Virus record (IMG/VR): IMGVR_UViG_3300030012_003086
Coordinates: 1-24,497 of that record
From: a virus
Strand: one strand, 5' to 3'
Length of the DNA stretch: 24,497 nucleotides
Part shown: positions 13,272 through 19,991 of the stretch, piece after piece
Layout of the letters: every line of letters starts with the position of its first letter
How positions within the stretch are numbered: the first letter of the stretch is position 1
Notes under the pieces: model-generated
The model's input: the letters and a program-made list of their open reading frames with translations, nothing else
Told to the model about the DNA's origin: nothing
Databases searched by the model: none
Position numbers and translations under genes: made by a program

Positions 13272-14579
13272 ATGTCAGAGTATAGAACAAAAAGAGAATT
13301 GGGCGAAGGCCGATGGGATAAGATTCTCAAAAAGAGAATGGTTGAACTTTCTGTAGCGGATAATTATGATGATGCTAAAGAAGAGTGGATAGCCACAGGA
13401 AGAGTTTGGTGGGGTCATTATCGTAATGATGCTGCTCCTAATTGGGTAACTAATTCTTCTAATGGCCGAGGAAAGTGTCTATGTGGTCACACAGTTGTTT
13501 ATCACTTTGAAATCACAAATACAGAGAATGGTAATGTCGAATGTGTAGGTTCAGACCACATTAACACTTATCTAATTATAAGAGCAATTGCTGAAGAAAA
13601 AAACATTCCTCTAGATGCAATTACTGATGAAGAAATTCAACAGTGGTTAAAGGAAAGAGTTAATTCATTAAAAGCAGTTGCTTGGTGGGAAGAAAATGGT
13701 GAAAACTTTGAGAAGATGTTTAATCGAGTTAAGGAGATTGATTTACATTTTAATGTCAGAAATACAAATGATTGGTATTGGGATGAAGAATGTTCTATGT
13801 CTAGAAGAGTAACTAAGGTTAGAAAGAAAGGTCAAGGTGAATTTGGAACTCCTAGTTACAAAATGGCATCTATTGTTTGGAGATGGAATCATCCCGATAA
13901 TCCTAAGAATCAAAGAGACAAGTATGGTTATCCTAACGAATTGTTGATGAGAGACTTATCTTATCTGTTTGTTACATCTAAACCTTTAATTGAGAAGTTA
14001 GAAAAATACAAACAGACTATTGAAGAAACTAAGGCTAAAGTGGCTCAAAGAAGAAGAGAAGAACAACAAAAAAGAGAACAACGTAGGCTCGAAAGAGAAG
14101 AACGTCATAGGCTTAGACAGGAACAGTGGGAAAGAGAAAGACCTGCTAGAGAAGCAGCAGAGAAGATTAGACAATTAAAGTTAAAGAAAGAAAGAGAAGA
14201 AAGAGAGGCCCGAATATTAGAGGCGCAAAGACTCAAATCTATTGAGAATGAAAGATATCTTGCTGCTCATCACGATGACTTTGAACATATGTGTAGTTAT
14301 TACGGAATGCCTGCATTTGATTCGTCTTTTGGTAGCACACCACAAGAAATTAATTTCTTGGCTGATATTAAGATTCAACTTAGTAGAAGGGAGATGTTGT
14401 CTAATAGGCAAACACAGTGGCTGAAAAATATTCTTCTAACAAAAGTCACTGAAAAACAGATGAATTATTTGGTGTCTTTAGGTTATGAAGATACAGAGTC
14501 ATTTGAAACGATGACAAGAAGACAGGCAAGTAATCTCATTAATAAATTGAAGAGGGAAAGGGATGATTCAATGGATTAA
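13272..14579 (+). CDS. Zinc-motif and coiled-coil protein, possibly nucleic-acid binding
   Basis: The 435-residue protein starts 2 bases after the helicase stop. Residues about 65-100 have NGRGKCLCGHTVVYHFEI, Cys91, then VGSDH, a Cys/His-containing motif (C-x-C-G-H, C, H) that I have seen in uncharacterised phage proteins. Residues about 245-325 form a long, highly charged coiled coil rich in R, E and K. The C-terminus (about 390-430) has TEKQMNYLVSLGYED and MTRRQASNLINKLKRE, the T-E-K-Q...L...G...A-S-x-L-I pattern found at the C-termini of some phage and plasmid DNA-processing proteins. Co-occurrence with the helicase suggests a replication or repair partner. No catalytic domain identified. 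Confidence 0.85.
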   Translation: MSEYRTKRELGEGRWDKILKKRMVELSVADNYDDAKEEWIATGRVWWGHYRNDAAPNWVTNSSNGRGKCLCGHTVVYHFEITNTENGNVECVGSDHINTYLIIRAIAEEKNIPLDAITDEEIQQWLKERVNSLKAVAWWEENGENFEKMFNRVKEIDLHFNVRNTNDWYWDEECSMSRRVTKVRKKGQGEFGTPSYKMASIVWRWNHPDNPKNQRDKYGYPNELLMRDLSYLFVTSKPLIEKLEKYKQTIEETKAKVAQRRREEQQKREQRRLEREERHRLRQEQWERERPAREAAEKIRQLKLKKEREEREARILEAQRLKSIENERYLAAHHDDFEHMCSYYGMPAFDSSFGSTPQEINFLADIKIQLSRREMLSNRQTQWLKNILLTKVTEKQMNYLVSLGYEDTESFETMTRRQASNLINKLKRERDDSMD

Positions 14580-14823
14580 AAAATTCTTTGTGACTGAAAA
14601 AATAGTCTCTAAACCAAAGTGTAGCATTTGTGGATTAGGTGCAAAGTATTACATGTTGATTGAGTTTCAAACTATCAGTCACAAAGAATTGGATGATAAG
14701 ATATTGATTAGTATATGTGGAGGATGTTATGATGAAGTTTATGAGAGATATAATCCCGACAGGGAGCCACCGGTTATACAAGTCGGATTATTTGAATCGC
14801 AGTTGGGATTCAGAACAAAATAG
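14563..14823 (+). CDS. Small zinc-finger protein (86 aa)
   Basis: This gene overlaps the previous one by 17 bases. It begins MIQWIKKFFVTEKIVSKPK and contains CSICGLGAKYYM and, after about 30 residues, ISICGGCYDEVYERY. Two CxxC-type pairs would bind one zinc. The remainder (REPPVIQVGLFESQLGF) is unremarkable. It is likely a small adaptor or nucleic-acid-binding protein; function unknown. Confidence 0.78.
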   Translation: MIQWIKKFFVTEKIVSKPKCSICGLGAKYYMLIEFQTISHKELDDKILISICGGCYDEVYERYNPDREPPVIQVGLFESQLGFRTK

Positions 14824-14908
14824 AATTGCTATTTTTAAGCAGTTAAGGGAGTCGGGTATGTCTCCTTACAAAGCATACCAAATATCAATAAGAAAAATGG
14901 AGAAATAA
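14729..14908 (+). CDS. Possible overlapping small protein (59 aa)
   Basis: This frame is +1 to the end of the 14563-14823 gene and continues to 3 bases before the next ATG. An ATG at 14729 lies 5 bases after GGAGG, although that GGAGG also encodes Gly-Gly of the zinc motif. The part outside the overlap reads RIAIFKQLRESGMSPYKAYQ then ISIRKMEK, a well-formed basic amphipathic helical segment. The gap it fills would otherwise be one of the few empty spaces in the operon. A shorter product from a later start is also possible. Confidence 0.42.
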   Translation: MMKFMRDIIPTGSHRLYKSDYLNRSWDSEQNRIAIFKQLRESGMSPYKAYQISIRKMEK

Positions 14909-14910
14909 AA

Positions 14911-15153
14911 ATGGAAGAAATATTAGAATATTGTGGATATAATTCAGCGTTTAGTATGTTGAGCGACCATATGAAACAAGAAGAATTAATGCAATTGTTA
15001 GAAGATATTGTTGATAGTCCGGCAGATGCACAGGACTATGTTAAAGAAGAAATCGAAAATATAGCGTCAAAAACATATGAATGGGTTGATAGAGATGCTA
15101 TTATTGCTCAAGCAGAAGATATGGAATATGAAAAATATAGGGACGGTGATTGA
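14911..15153 (+). CDS. Small acidic helical protein (80 aa)
   Basis: The product begins MEEILEYCGYNSAFSMLSDH and is acidic and helical throughout, with LMQLLEDIVDSPADAQDYV and a Glu/Asp-rich C-terminus ending EKYRDGD. The ATG follows GGAGAAATAAAA. There is no recognisable domain. It lies inside the helicase operon and abuts the next ATG. Confidence 0.75.
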   Translation: MEEILEYCGYNSAFSMLSDHMKQEELMQLLEDIVDSPADAQDYVKEEIENIASKTYEWVDRDAIIAQAEDMEYEKYRDGD

Positions 15154-15285
15154 ATGGAGAACTGTTGTAAAAAGCCAAGCACTTGTTTAGTAATGACAAT
15201 TGATATTCTTGATAGAACTTATAGTAAACCTATGCGAAAATGTCTCACATGCGGAGCAAAATGGGAAGAAAGGGAGGAACAATAA
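15154..15285 (+). CDS. Tiny zinc-ribbon protein (43 aa)
   Basis: An ATG directly after the previous stop opens a 43-residue frame starting MENCCKKPSTCLVMTIDILD and ending with RKCLTCGAKWEEREEQ. Cys4/Cys5 and Cys30/Cys33 form two pairs like a zinc ribbon. The stop TAATG overlaps the start of the next gene, whose SD (GGGAGG) lies in its last codons. Tight coupling on both sides makes it a likely real gene despite its size. Confidence 0.7.
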   Translation: MENCCKKPSTCLVMTIDILDRTYSKPMRKCLTCGAKWEEREEQ

Positions 15286-15926
15286 TGAATATATTTGCAT
15301 TATCAAGAAATCCATACAAATCAGCAGAAGAAATGATTGACAAACATGTAATTAAAATGCCAACAGAAAGTTGTCAGATGTTGCATACTAACGTTCTTTT
15401 TGCTGATTATGTTAGACATTACGGAGAAGAACCTTCTCTTGCTGAACTGAAGCAATTTCACAAAGATATTGGCTCTAATCTAATGATACCTGCTATGCTT
15501 AATCATCCTTCAACAGTATGGGCTAGGCAAACTGATGATAATGCACGTTGGTTATTTGAACATGCTAAAGCATTATGTGATGAATATACTAATCGTTATG
15601 GTAAAGAGCATGGTTCTGAGGCTAGAATTTATGATATAGCACATGAAATACATGTTCATAGTCATTGGAAGAATGCCTCAGCAGTAACTATTGCTATGGA
15701 TGACAAATACAGATTAGACTACAATAATGATATGGATATGTGGGATTTTGTAAACAAACAATATCAGCATTATTATCTTGAAGGCAAGTGGAAATTTGCT
15801 TCATGGAAAACAGAAGTGCCTAAGTGGTGGCCTAAAAACCACATCAAGAAAAAATGGAATATAGAGTTTGAGGCTATGGAAAGAGCCACCGGACTTAAAA
15901 TGAATAAATACAAAATAGAGGAATAG
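15285..15926 (+). CDS. Conserved phage-type protein (213 aa)
   Basis: The start is the ATG at 15285, 7 bases after GGGAGG; an upstream in-frame ATG at 15240 would overlap the previous gene. The sequence has the pattern of a family common in tailed phages: MNIFALSRNPYKSAEEMIDK, HVIKMPTESCQMLHT, NHPSTVWARQTDDNARWLFE, HAKALCDEYTNRYGKEH, then SAVTIAMDDKYR, YQHYYLEGKWKFASW and a Trp-rich end VPKWWPKNH. Conserved His, Lys, Cys and Trp residues suggest an enzyme; some relatives are labelled as DNA-repair glycosylases, but I would not assert that. It is part of the helicase operon. Confidence 0.8.
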   Translation: MNIFALSRNPYKSAEEMIDKHVIKMPTESCQMLHTNVLFADYVRHYGEEPSLAELKQFHKDIGSNLMIPAMLNHPSTVWARQTDDNARWLFEHAKALCDEYTNRYGKEHGSEARIYDIAHEIHVHSHWKNASAVTIAMDDKYRLDYNNDMDMWDFVNKQYQHYYLEGKWKFASWKTEVPKWWPKNHIKKKWNIEFEAMERATGLKMNKYKIEE

Positions 15927-15928
15927 AA

Positions 15929-16033
15929 ATGCAAGAAAGATGTATGGCATGTGACAAACCCATTAGCAACAAAAGATACTATTGCTATGGTTGTTTCAAA
16001 GGACTAGAAGAAAAGGTGAATAAGGATGTTTAA
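15929..16033 (+). CDS. Tiny zinc-ribbon protein (34 aa)
   Basis: An ATG 2 bases after the previous stop opens a 34-residue frame with MQERCMACDKPISNKRYY, CYGC and FKGLEEKVNKDV. The CxxC-x13-CxxC layout is a compact zinc ribbon. The stop overlaps the next start, and AAGGTG within its last codons can serve as that gene's SD. Probably a real mini-protein; function unknown. Confidence 0.68.
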   Translation: MQERCMACDKPISNKRYYCYGCFKGLEEKVNKDV

Positions 16034-16301
16034 TAGGTTATTTAAAATGAATAGATATAAGAAAGTAAAAATGGTTTCAGTTTGGTATGAGTTTTCCACT
16101 CATTTTTTCCTTGACCATTATGATATTGAAGGTAAAGATATTAGAAAAATGTTCGTTGATGATGGAAAATTGGTGGTGCAATTGTTCAGTGGAGAAACTA
16201 AAAGAATTGACCCTAAAGGAATTACTCTAGAATATGAATTTCCTATCCACATTAAAATGACTGACGAGGATAATAAGGCGGTGTGGACTCATGAGTTGTG
16301 A
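16026..16301 (+). CDS. Hypothetical protein (91 aa)
   Basis: The protein starts MFNRLFKMNRYKKVKMVSVW with a basic N-terminus, then beta-rich stretches (KLVVQLFSGETKRIDPKG, ITLEYEFPIHIKM) and an acidic end. There are no cysteines. The beta-strand pattern with a G-E-T-K turn could be a small barrel, but no family is recognised. It overlaps both neighbours in the operon. Confidence 0.75.
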   Translation: MFNRLFKMNRYKKVKMVSVWYEFSTHFFLDHYDIEGKDIRKMFVDDGKLVVQLFSGETKRIDPKGITLEYEFPIHIKMTDEDNKAVWTHEL

Positions 16302-16596
16302 TAAGTGCGAAGGTAAATTATGGTATTTAGTTCCTAATCATCAACATGATGTAATGGAAAGAATAGAATGCTTGGATTGTATTTCTGAAATGCAATATCA
16401 AGATGATGTAAAAGAAAGATTAAGCAAACTATTAGTGAATGCTAGTCATCAAAAACTAGCACAAATTGTTGCTGAATTGGCAGTAAACGGTATCTGTAAA
16501 GATGATAATGATAATATCACTAGATTTGAAACAGTTATTGCTACTAAGAATTTAGCAGAAGCACTAATGTTAGCAACAGTATATGCAGGTGTATAA
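16291..16596 (+). CDS. Small zinc-finger protein (101 aa)
   Basis: It begins MSCDKCEGKLWYLVPNHQHD and has IECLDCISEMQY around residues 26-37, so two CxxC pairs (3/6 and 28/31) form an N-terminal zinc ribbon. It is followed by a helical domain (VKERLSKLLVNASHQKLAQI, VAELAVNGI, ATKNLAEALMLATVYAGV). The start overlaps the previous gene by 11 bases. It is possibly a small transcription or DNA-binding regulator, by domain layout only. Confidence 0.78.
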   Translation: MSCDKCEGKLWYLVPNHQHDVMERIECLDCISEMQYQDDVKERLSKLLVNASHQKLAQIVAELAVNGICKDDNDNITRFETVIATKNLAEALMLATVYAGV

Positions 16597-16597
16597 T

Positions 16598-16849
16598 ATG
16601 AAACAAACAGTAGAATTTAGAATAATAAATACAAGTGAAATGCCTCCAATAGTTATTTCACAGAACGAAAATGACGAACCAAAAGTGGTATTAAACGAAT
16701 ACCACAAAATTTGGATTAGTTTAAACAGAAAGGTGATTGCCGGTATCATTGAGAATCTTCAAGAGAAGATGGATATGCTCTTGACCGGCTATCTGAAAGA
16801 ACAAAGAGCGTTTGAAAAGGAAGACTTGAGAATGATGGAGGACATCTGA
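16598..16849 (+). CDS. Hypothetical protein (83 aa)
   Basis: The ATG at 16598 follows CAGGTGTATA, whose GGTG is the SD; an in-frame GTG sits upstream in the previous gene. The sequence MKQTVEFRIINTSEMPPIVI then has a beta-like first half and a helical second half (RKVIAGIIENLQEKMDMLLT, LKEQRAFEKEDLRMMEDI). No known family. It is the last gene of the operon before the separate promoter at 16853. Confidence 0.72.
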   Translation: MKQTVEFRIINTSEMPPIVISQNENDEPKVVLNEYHKIWISLNRKVIAGIIENLQEKMDMLLTGYLKEQRAFEKEDLRMMEDI

Positions 16850-16852
16850 AGT

Positions 16853-16880
16853 GTCTTCCTTAATATAGGGTGAGAAAGAT
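16853..16880 (+). promoter_or_regulatory. Candidate promoter of the ubiquitin-like gene
   Basis: GTCTTCCTTAATATA, five bases, AGAAAGAT: the same block as at 10761-10788. TTAATATA (16860-16867) would be the TATA box, putting the transcript start near 16890 and the ATG at 16905 a short leader away. A second copy of the block in front of one other gene suggests shared regulation. Confidence 0.6.
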
Positions 16881-16904
16881 AACAGAATAGGAAGAGTGAT
16901 TAAA

Positions 16905-17114
16905 ATGATTACAGTAAGAATAATGAATGAAACAGGACACACAGAACTGATGCTAGATAGTGCTTCTAGCATTATTGAACAGATTGATACCCATCCGACC
17001 CATTGGTGCTTTATCAATGGTGAAATGGTGGCTAGAGAAGATATTTCAGCAGTTAATTGGGATGACGTTACCTCAGTGGACTTAACCCCTGCTATTGTTG
17101 GAGGAAGCCTTTGA
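16905..17114 (+). CDS. Ubiquitin/ThiS/MoaD-like beta-grasp protein with C-terminal GG-SL
   Basis: The ATG at 16905 (behind GAGTGAT) gives 69 residues that read like the sulfur-carrier/ubiquitin fold: strand ITVRIMNETG, strand TELMLD, helix SSIIEQIDTH, strand HWCFINGEMV (as in the N-G/N-Q strand of ThiS and MoaD), D-D-V turn (53-55) and last strand SVDLTPAIVGG. Gly66-Gly67 match the reactive Gly-Gly of this superfamily, but Ser68-Leu69 follow, so a protease would have to trim the tail before activation. An E1-like enzyme (22784-23344) and a JAB protease (24095-end) are encoded on the same strand. It has its own promoter and terminator, suggesting high or timed expression. A plain ThiS/MoaD sulfur carrier is the alternative. 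Confidence 0.8.
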   Translation: MITVRIMNETGHTELMLDSASSIIEQIDTHPTHWCFINGEMVAREDISAVNWDDVTSVDLTPAIVGGSL

Positions 17115-17142
17115 TTTAGGCTATCTTCTTTCACCCTCTTGG

Positions 17143-17194
17143 GGGGAGTGATTTCGGCTTTTCTTATCTCTCCGAAATTGCTCTCCCCTTTTTT
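17143..17194 (+). terminator. Strong terminator after the ubiquitin-like gene
   Basis: GGGGAGTGATTTCGG (17143-17157) pairs with CCGAAATTGCTCTCCCC (17172-17188), with a small internal bulge, followed directly by six T. This isolates the 16905 gene from the downstream RNR operon. Confidence 0.78.
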
Positions 17195-17199
17195 CAGTG

Positions 17200-17586
17200 A
17201 TGTTAAGCGATTTACTGAATTTTATCCCCGAAGAGGGATTCAAAATATATCTTACAGAAATTAAAGGATGGACTAATTTTAGTCCTTTAGTTAAAGACGG
17301 TTTAGCCGTCATTAAACCCGATTTTTATCCTAGTAATTATGTTATTGCTAGGGGCAAAAATGGATATATTTATGCGTATGGCGACACTCGCATAGAATAC
17401 CGTGATGAAGAATATTCTTCACCGCAGGAATTACTTAAAAAACATGGTGAAAAAGCAATGACTGAATTCAAGAATTGGGTATTTCTTGAAGAAAAAGAAT
17501 GGGTTGTAACTAAAACAGGTTTAGATTGGCAATTTTCCTTTACGACCTTAGATAAATGGCCTAAAAGAACAAAATACAGGTGTTAA
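17200..17586 (+). CDS. Hypothetical protein (128 aa)
   Basis: The ATG at 17200 lies just after the terminator T-run and has no clear SD; an in-frame GTG precedes it. The protein begins MLSDLLNFIPEEGFKIYLTE and is mixed: VKDGLAVIKPDFYPSNYVIA, NGYIYAYGDTRIEYRDEEY and a helix QELLKKHGEKAMTEFKNW, then an aromatic C-terminus ending KYRC. It is adjacent to RNR (2-base gap) and likely co-transcribed. I do not recognise the fold. Confidence 0.75.
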   Translation: MLSDLLNFIPEEGFKIYLTEIKGWTNFSPLVKDGLAVIKPDFYPSNYVIARGKNGYIYAYGDTRIEYRDEEYSSPQELLKKHGEKAMTEFKNWVFLEEKEWVVTKTGLDWQFSFTTLDKWPKRTKYRC

Positions 17587-17588
17587 AG

Positions 17589-19448
17589 ATGAACCAAAAC
17601 AAGAAGATATTATCGGATATTACAGTGCATATGAAATACGCTAAATATATTCCCGAAAAGATGAGAAGAGAAACATGGGAAGAAATTTGTGAAAGAAATA
17701 TGCAGATGCATATTAAAACATATCCACAACTAGAACAAGAAATTAAAGAAGTTTACACTCACTTTGTAATACCAAAGAAAGTATTACCATCAATGCGTTC
17801 AATGCAATTTGCAGGTAAACCTATTGGATTAAGCCCTAATAGAGTTTACAATTGTGCATATTTACCAATAGATTCACATGTAGCGTTTAGTGAATCTATG
17901 TTTTTATTATTAGGAGGAACAGGAGTCGGTTATTCTGTTCAAAGACATCACATTGAAAATTTAAGTGCGATTCATCATCCTAATCCTAACCGACAAAGAA
18001 GATATTTAATTGCTGATTCTATTGAAGGATGGGCTGATTCCATTAAAATTCTAATGGAATGTTATACAGGTGTTAGGACATCGACCCCTATATTTGACTA
18101 TTCAGATATTAGAGAAAAAGGTGCAAGATTAATTACAAGTGGCGGAAAAGCACCGGGGCCACAACCACTAAGAGAATGTTTAGTAAAGATAGAAGGTATC
18201 TTACAGACCATAGATAATAATAGCAAACTAACTTCTATTCAAGCACATGATATAATGTGCCATATTGCTGATGCAGTATTAAGTGGCGGAATTAGAAGGG
18301 CTGCTATGATTAGTTTATTCTCAGCAGATGACCATGAAATGATTGCTTGTAAATCCGGTAATTGGTGGGAGACAAATCCGCAAAGAGGTAGAGCAAACAA
18401 TTCAGCAGTATTACTTCGACATAGAATAACTAAGGAGTTTTTCATGGGATTGTGGGAAAGAATACAGGCTTCCGGTAGTGGTGAACCCGGTATTTACTTC
18501 AACAATGACAAAGATTGGGGAACAAACCCATGTTGTGAAATAGCACTAAGACCATTTCAATTTTGTAATCTTACAGAAGTAAATGCTTCTGATGTAAAAG
18601 ACCAAGCCGATTTAGAACAGAGAGTAAGTGCTGCTTCTTTCTTAGGAACATTACAAGCAGGCTATACCGATTTCCACTATCTTAGGGAAATATGGAGAAA
18701 GAACACAGAAAAGGATGCTCTATTAGGTGTATCTATGACAGGTATCGCTTCTAATATTGTTGAACATCTAGATTTAGAAATGGCAGCAATAGAGGTCAAA
18801 AGAGAAAATAAAAGAGTAGCAGAATTAATTGGAATAAAACCTGCTGCTAGAACAACCTGCGTAAAGCCTGCTGGAACTACTTCTCTTGTATTAGGAACAA
18901 GTAGTGGTATTCATGCATGGCATCATCCTTATTATATTCGTAGATTAAGAGTAGGAAAGAACGAAGCCATCTACAATTATCTTTTAGAGAATCATTCTGA
19001 ATTAGTCGAAGATGAATTTTTTAATCCTACTGCTCAAGCAGTGATTTCAGTTCCACAAAAAGCACCTGAAAATGCTATTGTGAGAAGTGAATCAGTATTT
19101 GATTTATTAGAACGAGTAAAGAACTTCAGCATTCGTTGGGTAAGAACAGGTCACACTGATGGGTTAAATACACATAATGTTTCAGCAACCATTTCTATAA
19201 AAGAAAATGAGTGGGATGAAGTCGGAGATTGGTTATGGAGAAATAGACACTATTACAACGGCCTATCTGTTTTACCTTATGATGGAGGAACATATACTCA
19301 AGCACCGTTCGAGAATAGCGATAAAGATACATATCGTTATTTGACTGAATCATTAACTAATGTTGATTTAAGTCAAATTATTGAATCTCAAGATAATACT
19401 GACCTAAAGGGCGAATTGGCTTGTGCAGGTGGACAGTGCGAAATTTAA
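17589..19448 (+). CDS. Class II (adenosylcobalamin-dependent) ribonucleotide reductase
   Basis: This enzyme reduces ribonucleotides to deoxyribonucleotides for DNA synthesis, using a B12-derived radical. The start at 17589 (AGGTG SD; GTG at 17580 rejected) gives 619 residues. Landmarks match monomeric class II enzymes such as Lactobacillus RTPR: Cys89 (VYNCAYLP) and Cys326 (FQFCNLTEVN) as the buried redox pair, Cys315 and Glu317 in NPCCEI as the thiyl and catalytic residues, PAGTTSLVLGTSSGIH mid-way, and the C-terminal Cys612-x4-Cys617 pair that passes electrons. The spacing Cys315 to Cys326 equals that in RTPR. The usual NPCGE is NPCCE here. At 619 residues it is shorter than RTPR (739). Confidence 0.95.
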   Translation: MNQNKKILSDITVHMKYAKYIPEKMRRETWEEICERNMQMHIKTYPQLEQEIKEVYTHFVIPKKVLPSMRSMQFAGKPIGLSPNRVYNCAYLPIDSHVAFSESMFLLLGGTGVGYSVQRHHIENLSAIHHPNPNRQRRYLIADSIEGWADSIKILMECYTGVRTSTPIFDYSDIREKGARLITSGGKAPGPQPLRECLVKIEGILQTIDNNSKLTSIQAHDIMCHIADAVLSGGIRRAAMISLFSADDHEMIACKSGNWWETNPQRGRANNSAVLLRHRITKEFFMGLWERIQASGSGEPGIYFNNDKDWGTNPCCEIALRPFQFCNLTEVNASDVKDQADLEQRVSAASFLGTLQAGYTDFHYLREIWRKNTEKDALLGVSMTGIASNIVEHLDLEMAAIEVKRENKRVAELIGIKPAARTTCVKPAGTTSLVLGTSSGIHAWHHPYYIRRLRVGKNEAIYNYLLENHSELVEDEFFNPTAQAVISVPQKAPENAIVRSESVFDLLERVKNFSIRWVRTGHTDGLNTHNVSATISIKENEWDEVGDWLWRNRHYYNGLSVLPYDGGTYTQAPFENSDKDTYRYLTESLTNVDLSQIIESQDNTDLKGELACAGGQCEI

Positions 19449-19457
19449 GGTGATTTA

Positions 19458-19817
19458 ATGGCCGAGGTTGCGCTATTAGCGAGACATAACTCTAGAATAT
19501 ACAAAGACTATGAAGAGTGTTTATTGAACTCAATTTGTATTTCTAGGCTACTTTCTCTTAAGAATCAAATCAAACTGAAACATGCTATTTCAGTGTGTGA
19601 TTCTTTAGATGAAGAAGCAGAGAAAAAATTTAGGTTAGTTACAACTCTATTGAATGCGCTTTGGGATATTCCCGAAGCAGTAGATAAAGGGTTCCATGTC
19701 TATTTAAGAGAGCAACAAGAATACAACCGATTAATGTTAGGCTACCACAAAAAAAATTGTGAAAGTCATTGTAATATCTGTTCTTTTCTCAAAGAAAGAG
19801 TGGATTTTTTATGTTAG
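19458..19817 (+). CDS. Hypothetical protein with C-terminal Cys cluster (119 aa)
   Basis: The ATG follows AGGTGATTTA. The first 90 residues are helical (ECLLNSICISRLLSLKNQIK, AEKKFRLVTTLLNALWDIPE). The end holds HKKNCESHCNICSFLKE and a last Cys, a His/Cys cluster that could bind zinc. No enzymatic motif. It lies directly behind the RNR gene, but nothing in the sequence ties it to nucleotide metabolism. Confidence 0.75.
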   Translation: MAEVALLARHNSRIYKDYEECLLNSICISRLLSLKNQIKLKHAISVCDSLDEEAEKKFRLVTTLLNALWDIPEAVDKGFHVYLREQQEYNRLMLGYHKKNCESHCNICSFLKERVDFLC

Positions 19818-19825
19818 GTGATTAA

Positions 19826-19987
19826 ATGAAAGAAAAGAATCCTGAATATGTTAAGAATAAAAGAAAGAATAAGAATACTGCGACCCGTTGCAGGGTCTGT
19901 GGAGGGCAATTGTTAATTGCCGAAGAAATAAATAAAGAAATACACGAAAGATGTGATATTGATAATACTAATATGTATATGATGTGA
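19826..19987 (+). CDS. Tiny CxxC protein (53 aa)
   Basis: An ATG after AGGTGATTAA opens a 53-residue frame: MKEKNPEYVKNKRKNKNTAT, then RCRVCGGQLLIAEEINKEI, HERCDIDNTN and a Met-rich end. CRVCGG and HERC can form a single small zinc site. The SD is identical in style to the genes around it. Real but unassigned. Confidence 0.72.
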   Translation: MKEKNPEYVKNKRKNKNTATRCRVCGGQLLIAEEINKEIHERCDIDNTNMYMM

Positions 19988-19991
19988 TAAT

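Noticed and set aside
16721-17134. Minus-strand 137-residue frame opposite the ubiquitin-like gene
   Set aside because: It covers two supported plus-strand genes and a promoter block, and has no SD.
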